Below, piece by piece: positions 1 to 4,767 of a stretch of 5,486 bases of DNA. A program made the position numbers and the translations under genes. How positions within the stretch are numbered: position 1 is the first letter of the stretch; every line of letters begins with the position of its first letter. Source of the DNA: Bacillota bacterium (lineage in GTDB: Bacteria; Bacillota; Desulfitobacteriia; Desulfitobacteriales; JAJXUE01); assembly GCA_021786555.1 (NCBI GenBank), contig JAJYNB010000142.1:1-5486 (forward strand), read 5' to 3'. Below the pieces are notes generated by a model. It had not been told where the DNA came from. It was given only the letters and a program-made list of their open reading frames with translations, and ran no database searches.

Positions 1-50
1 TTACAAACTGTGAAGCCGAGTAATCCTCAGTCTGTGAACCCAACCAAGAA

Positions 51-90
51 GGAGAGATTCCCCGGGCCCTAGGCCCAGACGAATCTCCCC
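51..90 (-). terminator. Probable operon-end hairpin
   Basis: The arms 51-60 and 81-90 are complementary over 10 base pairs with one mismatch (A53/C88), including a perfect 7-bp GAGATTC/GAATCTC. A second, GC-rich stem (GGGCC at 64-68 with GGCCC at 72-76, loop CTA) sits inside, so the whole folds as a stacked two-part hairpin. In the minus-strand transcript it lies 66 bases past the stop codon of the last gene and is followed by UUCUU rather than a long U run, so termination may be imperfect or Rho-assisted. A weaker stem (GATACG 111-116 with CGTATC 140-145, followed in the transcript by UUUU) lies between it and the stop codon and may contribute. Confidence 0.55.
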
Positions 91-155
91 GTAAAGTGCT
101 CCGCACAAAAGATACGGCAGTTGGTTGTGGGCTAAAAGGCGTATCCCCCCTGGCC

Positions 156-1514
156 CTATTTGCGCAGCCGCATGATTTCCTGGTCATAGTGTTCGATTTT
201 AGCGTATTCTTTCTCCCAGAAGTCAGGCTTGCGCATTTCATTGAGATATTCCTGGCTGTAGCCAAAGGGCAGCCAGTCTTTCTCTTTTTGTTTATACAGC
301 TGCTCCTTAGCCTTAGCGCTGCGGAAGTCAAAGACGTTGTCTGTATTCATTTGGGTAAAGATATCGCGGGCCCAGCGCCTCAGGACAAATTCTTCCGTCT
401 CCAGATAGCGCTGCTCCAGGTCTTCCAACACGGATGGGTAACGGTCAAAGCCGTCGGTGGCGATTGTTACCACGTTATCATCCGGGCCGAGTTTCAGGTA
501 GTGGGCCATCTTAATGGCGCCCAGGATGTTGCAGATACCGGATACGCCGAAGAGATCACGCAGCGCAAGAGCCTGTTCCTTGGGAACACCCATTTCCGCC
601 AGTATCTTAGCGCCGTCCTGTGTGACTTTCAGACCGCGCACGGCGTCATCATCCGGGATCAGGGCGACAAAATCTGTGGTGTTGATGTTGTGGATGAGAG
701 TGCACATCTTGTCCCCGATGCCTTCGATGCGGTGCTGGCCCCGCCCGCCATCGGCCAGAGTTGAACACTCGTACGGCTCCAGTGCCACGACTTTGGCTTC
801 CGGGAAGGCATGTTTAATCTGGTCCCCGGCGGCAATGGTTCCAGCCGAACCAGGGGCGGAGGTAAAGCAGGCAATCCGGCCGTTGCCAATCCCTCTTACC
901 GCTTCGATGGCAGAATTTCCGGTAACATAACGGTGGAAACGGTAGTTTGGCATCAGTTCAAATTGGGCCAGTGGCCGGTTCTTTGGATCTTTCTTTAGCT
1001 CATAGGTGCGCTGCAGGGTCAGGATTACATCGGACTCGGTGCCTGGTGTCAGGTCCAATTTCGCGCCGTACTTGCGAATCCGGTCATAGCGTTCTTTGCT
1101 CATGTTGTCCGGCATGATCACCACAGCGTCATAACCCATGAGGTTGCAGATATAGGACACTCCAATCCCGAAATTGCCGGTGGAAGGTCCAAGGATAGTG
1201 TGCTCACCAGGTAGAATGTCCCCGTCAACACAGCCTTCGATCAGGGTAGCATAGGCCGGTCCGACTTTATGTGACCCCGAAGGGAAGTATTTTCCAAGCA
1301 ATACAACGATGTTGGCCTCAGTGCCGGTCAGCTCTTTGGGCAACACAATTTTGCTCACATTCCCGCTGGCGTTTTTCCAGGTGATGTTGAACAAATTAAT
1401 CGGGTCAAGCTCATTGTTCTCTTTCACTGTGAGCGCTTGCTCACGCACTTCCCTGTCCATTGTTTCCGGATGCAGCATTTCCGTATAGGTCGGTCCAAAC
1501 GGAATCTTCGCCAT
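156..1514 (-). CDS. Fold-type II PLP-dependent enzyme of unassigned function (cysteine synthase/threonine synthase superfamily)
   Basis: This is a 452-residue soluble protein of the tryptophan-synthase-beta (PF00291) superfamily. Visible landmarks are SGSHKVGPAY with K83 as the likely Schiff-base lysine, GPSTGNFG (109-116) as the substrate/carboxylate loop, a Rossmann-like stretch ending VVIMPDNMSKER (131-142), a phosphate-cup sequence GSAGT (222-226) and TDGFDRYPS (353-361) near the end of the catalytic core. About 90 highly charged, helical residues follow (roughly 362-452), an extension that CysK-type enzymes (about 310 residues) do not have. Family knowledge: such enzymes carry out beta- or gamma-elimination/replacement on amino acids; the exact reaction here cannot be read from sequence. 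It is the last gene of the apparent operon, 158 bases after the threonine-synthase-like gene. Start choice: ATG at 1514 has AAGGAGG eight bases upstream (1529-1523). The frame stays open up to a GTG at 1676 that overlaps the previous stop codon, but those 54 extra residues look like non-coding translation and lack family motifs. Alternatives: cysteine synthase, cystathionine beta-synthase or diaminopropionate ammonia-lyase, none matching well. Confidence 0.93.
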   Translation of the reverse strand: MAKIPFGPTYTEMLHPETMDREVREQALTVKENNELDPINLFNITWKNASGNVSKIVLPKELTGTEANIVVLLGKYFPSGSHKVGPAYATLIEGCVDGDILPGEHTILGPSTGNFGIGVSYICNLMGYDAVVIMPDNMSKERYDRIRKYGAKLDLTPGTESDVILTLQRTYELKKDPKNRPLAQFELMPNYRFHRYVTGNSAIEAVRGIGNGRIACFTSAPGSAGTIAAGDQIKHAFPEAKVVALEPYECSTLADGGRGQHRIEGIGDKMCTLIHNINTTDFVALIPDDDAVRGLKVTQDGAKILAEMGVPKEQALALRDLFGVSGICNILGAIKMAHYLKLGPDDNVVTIATDGFDRYPSVLEDLEQRYLETEEFVLRRWARDIFTQMNTDNVFDFRSAKAKEQLYKQKEKDWLPFGYSQEYLNEMRKPDFWEKEYAKIEHYDQEIMRLRK

Positions 1515-1672
1515 ACTCTTGTCCTCCTTGGTATTACAAGTTTTTCTCCACGATTGTTTCACATACCGATACGGTAGGCCAAGGATTCTCCCACACATTG
1601 TCTTCTCTATTCTGAGCCTCCGGTCCACTGACAAAGGACTTACGGCCCAACAAAGGGAGCACCTTTTCTCTC
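1515..1672 (-). promoter_or_regulatory. Intergenic leader with possible SD-masking hairpin before the 452-residue PLP enzyme gene
   Basis: This 158-base gap separates the two PLP-enzyme genes. In the transcript, UCCUUGG (1585-1579) is exactly complementary to CCAAGGA (1531-1525), which overlaps the AAGGAGG ribosome binding site (1529-1523) of the downstream gene. The loop between them carries a small perfect hairpin, TACCG-N3-CGGTA (1564-1576). A shorter competing pairing, CUUGU/ACAAG (1540-1536 with 1522-1518), would place the SD in its loop. These pairings could tune translation of the last gene; this is inference. I see no sigma-54 or convincing sigma-70 promoter and no coding sequence here. 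Confidence 0.35.
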
Positions 1673-2938
1673 TCACCCAGGACTTGTGGTTTCTATGCCA
1701 ATCCGCTGTCCCAGCTGTGATACTAGTTCGTTCAGGGAAGGTTCAACCTTGATGGGTTCCCCCGCAGCGGCGATGGCGTTTTTCACGTCTTTCAGCCCGT
1801 TGCCCGTGACTACAGCCACAACTTTTTCATCAGGTCGCACAATTCCCTGGGCCATAAGCCGTTTCAAACCCGCCAGGCCTGTAACCCCTGCCGGCTCGCC
1901 GAAAATGCCGCTGGTCCTGCCCAGCTCGCGCATGGCTCCCAATATTTCGTCGTCGCTCACCGCCACCATGGCGCCGCCTGACTGCCGTACCGCCCGCAAA
2001 GCCTTTTCCGGATTGCGCGGTACCCCGACAGCAATACTGTCAGCCAGAGTATTCTCCTCAGCGGGACGCCAGGGCCGGTCCTCCAGAAAAGCATCCACCA
2101 GCGGACTGCAGCCCGAGGATTGCACCCCGGCTACCTTGGGCAGCCGGTCGATCCAGCCTACCCGGTAGAGGTCCATGAAGCCCTTCCAAACTCCGGCGAT
2201 AGTACACCCGTCCCCTACCGACAGCACGACCCAGTCAGGCACCTGCCAGTTGAGTTGTTCAGAAATTTCCAGGGCCACAGTTTTCTTGCCCTCAACCAGG
2301 TAAGGGTTTATGGCAGCGTTACGGTTGTACCAACCCCAGCGCTCTATTGCCTCAGCTGAGAGGCGGAAGGCGTCTTCGTAGGAACCCTGTACGCTGATCA
2401 CGTTGGCGCCAAAAATGAGCAGTTGGGCAATCTTGCCCTGAGGCGCTCTGCCAGGCACAAAGATAAAGGTCTTGATTCCCATGGCCGCAGCGCTGCCGGC
2501 CAGGGATGAGGCGGCATTACCCGTGGAAGAACAGGCGATGGTTGAAGCCTTTTCCTCCAGAGCCTTAATTACGGCAATCACCGATGCCCGGTCTTTTAAG
2601 GATGCGGTGGGGTTCTGCCCGTCATCTTTGACATAAAGGTTATTCATGCCCAGGCTCCGGCCCAAACCCGAAGGCTTGTAGAGCGGGCTCCAGCCCACCC
2701 TCAGATGGGGGCGCGGCGTGTCTGGATTAACAGGCAGAAAAGGGAGGTAGCGGAAGATGGAGTTATCCTTGGAGTTTGCGACCCGCTCACGGGTCGTGGC
2801 GCGGTTGATGACGGCATAGTCATACTCCACATCCAGGATACCGTCCTTCGGGCCGCACTTGGGGCAGGTATAAATTCCGGGTTTTGCATCTAATTCTTTG
2901 TTGCAGTTGATACAGCGCAACCCTAAGACGTTTTCCAA
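1673..2938 (-). CDS. Threonine synthase-like PLP enzyme with N-terminal zinc ribbon
   Basis: A fold-type II PLP enzyme related to threonine synthase (O-phosphohomoserine to threonine in the housekeeping enzyme). From the TTG start it has 421 residues. In that numbering it begins with a four-cysteine zinc ribbon (C9-x2-C12 and C25-x2-C28, LRCINC / YTCPKC), then a WSPLYK segment. NPTASLKDRA follows, with K115 as the PLP lysine, then STGNAAS (about 138-144), the phosphate loop VGDGCTIAG (about 241-249), GIFGEPAG and VVTGNGLKD near the C-terminus. All are ThrC hallmarks, although the classic lysine motif is NPTGSFKDRG, so two positions near the cofactor differ. It has no hom or thrB neighbour; it lies between a nucleobase permease and a second PLP enzyme, which argues for a specialised paralogue rather than housekeeping ThrC. 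Start choice: TTG at 2938 follows GAGGTGAT by four bases, whereas the GTG at 2947 (3 residues longer) falls inside that ribosome binding site. The stop is at 1675-1673. Confidence 0.9.
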   Translation of the reverse strand: MENVLGLRCINCNKELDAKPGIYTCPKCGPKDGILDVEYDYAVINRATTRERVANSKDNSIFRYLPFLPVNPDTPRPHLRVGWSPLYKPSGLGRSLGMNNLYVKDDGQNPTASLKDRASVIAVIKALEEKASTIACSSTGNAASSLAGSAAAMGIKTFIFVPGRAPQGKIAQLLIFGANVISVQGSYEDAFRLSAEAIERWGWYNRNAAINPYLVEGKKTVALEISEQLNWQVPDWVVLSVGDGCTIAGVWKGFMDLYRVGWIDRLPKVAGVQSSGCSPLVDAFLEDRPWRPAEENTLADSIAVGVPRNPEKALRAVRQSGGAMVAVSDDEILGAMRELGRTSGIFGEPAGVTGLAGLKRLMAQGIVRPDEKVVAVVTGNGLKDVKNAIAAAGEPIKVEPSLNELVSQLGQRIGIETTSPG

Positions 2939-2942
2939 CTTT

Positions 2943-2950
2943 ATCACCTC
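2943..2950 (-). promoter_or_regulatory. Ribosome binding site that decides the start of the threonine synthase-like gene
   Basis: GAGGTGAT (2950-2943 on the minus strand) is an eight-base perfect match to the region complementary to the 16S rRNA 3' end. It is followed by AAAG and then TTG at 2938, so the GAGG core is eight bases from TTG. The GTG at 2947 lies within this element and has no SD of its own upstream (TTCTGA). TTG is therefore the better initiation codon. Confidence 0.65.
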
Positions 2951-2960
2951 AGAATAATTG

Positions 2961-2985
2961 GGTGGGAAAGGATGTCTTTCCCACC
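2961..2985 (-). terminator. Perfect intergenic hairpin, possible attenuator or partial terminator
   Basis: GGTGGGAAAG (2961-2970) and CTTTCCCACC (2976-2985) form a perfect 10-bp stem with a five-base loop, in the short gap between the permease stop codon and the next start. On the minus strand the stem is followed by CAATTATTCT, an interrupted U-rich tract. It could be a leaky terminator lowering expression of the enzymes relative to the permease, or a 3'-end stabiliser of processed permease mRNA. No new promoter is evident downstream of it, so read-through would be needed for the two enzyme genes. Confidence 0.5.
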
Positions 2986-3019
2986 ACCACTTTTCGTCGT
3001 TTCAGATTCAGCCAGGTCC

Positions 3020-4372
3020 TTAAGCGACGTCAACCCCGGCGACTTCCGCCAGCTCTTTTTCCACATCTGCGCTTGATTTCTTGGTGCCGTTGAAAAAGGC
3101 GTTCAGGATGATGGCTGTAAGTGAACCAAGGGTAATGCCGCTGTGCACAATCGTTTGGCTCCAGTCAGGCAGCATCTTGAAGAAATTAGGAGATACCAGC
3201 GGAATTAGGCCGACTCCAACACTGATAGCTACTATGAAGATATTGTGGTGATTCTTCTGAAAGTCCACCTTGGACAAGGTTTTTATCCCACTGGCAGCCA
3301 CAATGCCAAACATGGCGATACCGGCGCCGCCCAATACCGGGTTGGGTACCGAGGCGATGATTGTGGCCAGTTTGGGAAATAGCCCCATGACTACCAGGAT
3401 GCCTCCGGAAGTTGCCACAACAAAACGGCTCTTGATTCCGGTCAAACCTACCAAGCCGACGTTCTGGGCAAAGGCAGTATATGGGAAGGCATTCAGGATG
3501 CCGCCCAGGCTGGTTGCCAGACCGTCTGCCCTCAAGCCGGCCGCAAGGTCTTTAGGCTGAATGGGTTTGTCAATGATTTCGCCGATAGCCAGGAAGTCGC
3601 CCGTTGATTCGACCATAACGACCAACATGACCAGGAGGAAGGGGATGATAGCTCCGACACTAAAAGTTGGCATGCCGAAGTGGAAAGGTGTATCGATTCC
3701 GAGCAGCGGCGCGGACGCCACCCCTGAAAAATTGGCCATGCCCAGCGGTATCGCAACTATTAAACCGATAATCAGTCCGAGCAGCACGGCAATATTGGCG
3801 ATAAACCCTTTAAAGTACTTGTTAATCAAAAGGATAGCTGCGAGGACGACAAATGCCACACCCAGGAAACTTAACTGTCCATAGTTGGGGTTACCCACTC
3901 CCCCGGCAGCCCAGTCCACACCGACCGGCAGCAGGGAGACCCCGATAACGGTAATAACGCTCCCGGTAACAACGGGCGGGAAGAATTTCAAAAGTTTACT
4001 GAAAAATGGCGCAACTAAGAAAGTAAAAAGTCCGGATACAATGATCGCTCCATAGATAGCCGTGAGCCCTGAAGATTTCGCCAGCATAATCATAGGGGTA
4101 ACGGCGGCAAAAGTGACACCCTGAATTACCGGGATACGAATCCCGATAAACTTACCAAGACCTAAAGTTTGCAGCAGCGTAGCGATACCGCAGGTGAACA
4201 AGTCAGCGTTGATCAGAAAAGCGGTCTGTTCCTTGCTCAAACCGGCGGCCCCTGCAATGATAAGCGGTACGGCCACAGCCCCTGCGTACATCGCCAACAC
4301 GTGTTGCAGGCCATAGAGCAATAGTTTCCCGGCAGGCAGTACTTCGTCGACTGGATGTTTAGCGTTGCTCAT
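3020..4372 (-). CDS. NCS2 family nucleobase permease (xanthine/uric acid type)
   Basis: A 450-residue polytopic inner-membrane protein of the nucleobase:cation symporter-2 family (PF00860), expected to have 14 membrane segments in the UraA fold, of full family length. Landmarks in order: YGLQHVLAMYAG (20-31) with the conserved Gln-His of the first membrane segment; IPVIQGVTFA (80-89); VESTGD (254-259) with E255 in the position of the substrate-binding glutamate of segment 8; RADGL with D283; NAFPYTAFAQNVGLVGLTG (294-312) containing the NCS2 signature QNxGxxxxTG. The QN pair and the D283 position fit the purine (xanthine/urate) branch better than uracil permeases. Exact substrate (xanthine, urate, another purine) cannot be settled. 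The ATG at 4372 has AAGGAGGG with seven bases after the GGAGG core. It is the first gene after the sigma-54 promoter, about 130 bases from its predicted start point, and is followed 81 bases later by the threonine synthase-like gene. Confidence 0.93.
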   Translation of the reverse strand: MSNAKHPVDEVLPAGKLLLYGLQHVLAMYAGAVAVPLIIAGAAGLSKEQTAFLINADLFTCGIATLLQTLGLGKFIGIRIPVIQGVTFAAVTPMIMLAKSSGLTAIYGAIIVSGLFTFLVAPFFSKLLKFFPPVVTGSVITVIGVSLLPVGVDWAAGGVGNPNYGQLSFLGVAFVVLAAILLINKYFKGFIANIAVLLGLIIGLIVAIPLGMANFSGVASAPLLGIDTPFHFGMPTFSVGAIIPFLLVMLVVMVESTGDFLAIGEIIDKPIQPKDLAAGLRADGLATSLGGILNAFPYTAFAQNVGLVGLTGIKSRFVVATSGGILVVMGLFPKLATIIASVPNPVLGGAGIAMFGIVAASGIKTLSKVDFQKNHHNIFIVAISVGVGLIPLVSPNFFKMLPDWSQTIVHSGITLGSLTAIILNAFFNGTKKSSADVEKELAEVAGVDVA

Positions 4373-4436
4373 TTACTTCCCTCCTTACTGTCAGTGCGGG
4401 TATTTGGTTGATAACCCCTCACCTCCGTCACAACCC

Positions 4437-4466
4437 CTTTCAGTGGATCCCGCGTTTCCCTGAAAG
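4437..4466 (-). promoter_or_regulatory. Hairpin in the permease mRNA leader
   Basis: CTTTCAG (4437-4443) and CTGAAAG (4460-4466) are a perfect 7-bp inverted repeat. Skipping one bulged base (T4444), it extends by GGA/TCC to 10 pairs with a nine-base loop. It lies within the predicted untranslated leader, about 65 bases before the permease start codon, and has no U tract after it. I do not recognise a known riboswitch core (no purine-riboswitch junction sequences). It may affect mRNA stability or be a protein-binding site. Confidence 0.35.
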
Positions 4467-4512
4467 TTAAAAATTCTTTGCCCCTCGATAGTTTTGTCGA
4501 AACTTGTCTTAG

Positions 4513-4528
4513 AGCAAGATTTATGCCA
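4513..4528 (-). promoter_or_regulatory. Sigma-54 (-24/-12) promoter of the permease-PLP enzyme operon
   Basis: Read on the minus strand, TGGCAT-AAATC-TTGCT matches the sigma-54 consensus TGGCAC-N5-TTGCW at every position but one (T for C), with the invariant GG and GC dinucleotides at the required spacing. A T just upstream also fits the extended consensus. The predicted transcription start is near 4502, giving a leader of about 130 bases to the permease ATG. It is correctly oriented, and the activator gene and palindromic enhancer-like sites lie immediately upstream. Confidence 0.85.
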
Positions 4529-4592
4529 ACATGGCGCCGTCCACCCGGAACAGCCCAGTTGCAGGCAAATTATTCGGCTGCCTTCCTTCTGT

Positions 4593-4609
4593 TTTATCAA
4601 AATGATAAA
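4593..4609. promoter_or_regulatory. Promoter-proximal activator-binding palindrome (upstream activating sequence 1)
   Basis: A perfect palindrome TTTATCA-AAA-TGATAAA with its centre at 4601, about 99 bases upstream of the predicted sigma-54 transcription start. The arms are identical to those of the palindrome at 4726-4744. Twofold symmetry and position suit a dimeric Fis-type helix-turn-helix of an enhancer-binding protein; assignment to the adjacent regulator is inference. Confidence 0.7.
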
Positions 4610-4725
4610 CCAGAAAACAAGCTCAAGTCCTTGCAGCTAGGTTTATTATAGGTTATCACCCTGGACAATCGGTCTGGAGCAAGCCTGGACTGGCACAATA
4701 CTTGGCTTAATCGAAGGTCTAAGGT

Positions 4726-4744
4726 ATTTATCATTTTGATAAAT
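4726..4744. promoter_or_regulatory. Promoter-distal activator-binding palindrome (upstream activating sequence 2)
   Basis: ATTTATCA-TTT-TGATAAAT is a perfect 19-base palindrome, centre 4735, about 233 bases upstream of the predicted start point and 134 bases from the first copy. The 14 arm bases are identical between the two copies; only the central three differ (AAA or TTT, themselves complementary). It lies 24 bases beyond the regulator's stop codon. It lacks GC content, so it is unlikely to be a terminator. Confidence 0.7.
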
Positions 4745-4747
4745 TAT

Positions 4748-4764
4748 CTATCATTTTAAGACAC
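4748..4764. promoter_or_regulatory. Degenerate third copy of the activator site
   Basis: This stretch matches the TTTATCATTTTGATAAA site at 13 of 17 positions, with the left arm and centre (TATCATTTT) well kept and the right arm decayed. Its centre is 21 bases from that of the neighbouring perfect palindrome, two helical turns, so both could be bound cooperatively on one DNA face. It ends just before the regulator's stop codon at 4770-4768. Confidence 0.4.
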
Positions 4765-4767
4765 CTG

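Larger units (their letters stand above)
4373..4767 (-). other. 395-base control region between the regulator and permease genes
   Basis: This region contains no credible gene; a 69-codon minus-strand frame (4600-4391) lies across the sigma-54 promoter and leader and lacks an SD or recognisable motif. What it holds, from the permease outwards, is the permease SD (4386-4379), a leader hairpin (4437-4466), the -24/-12 promoter (4513-4528) and AT-rich palindromes at 4593-4609 and 4726-4744, with a degenerate copy at 4748-4764. Isolated half-sites occur as TTATCA at 4653-4658 and TGATAA at 4409-4414. No clear intrinsic terminator follows the regulator gene; a TATAAT on the minus strand (4650-4645) has no acceptable -35 partner. 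Confidence 0.8.

Noticed and set aside
1..50. Repeated CTGTGAA (8-14 and 32-38) near the window start, considered as a tRNA, T-box or repeat element
   Set aside because: It is too short and has no tRNA fold, T-box sequence or further copies in view; nothing beyond a chance repeat can be supported.
96..764. 222-codon open frame on the plus strand
   Set aside because: It lies wholly antisense to the well-supported 452-residue PLP enzyme over most of its length, shows no family motif, and has no convincing SD; it is a shadow frame.
4373..4502. Purine or xanthine riboswitch in the permease leader
   Set aside because: Considered because of the gene downstream, but no recognisable conserved junction sequences or paired kissing loops could be found by eye.
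4391..4600. 69-codon minus-strand frame in the control region
   Set aside because: It covers the sigma-54 promoter and would start upstream of the predicted transcript start. It has no SD or recognisable motif.
4691..4706. Plus-strand TGGCAC-N5-TTGGC resembling a second sigma-54 promoter
   Set aside because: The -12 element reads GG instead of GC at the required spacing; the GC is one base too far. It would only transcribe antisense into the regulator's 3' end.
4726..4744. The AT-rich palindrome as an intrinsic terminator of the regulator gene
   Set aside because: The stem is nearly all A/T with no GC core, and an almost identical copy lies 134 bases away, which fits a protein-binding site better.
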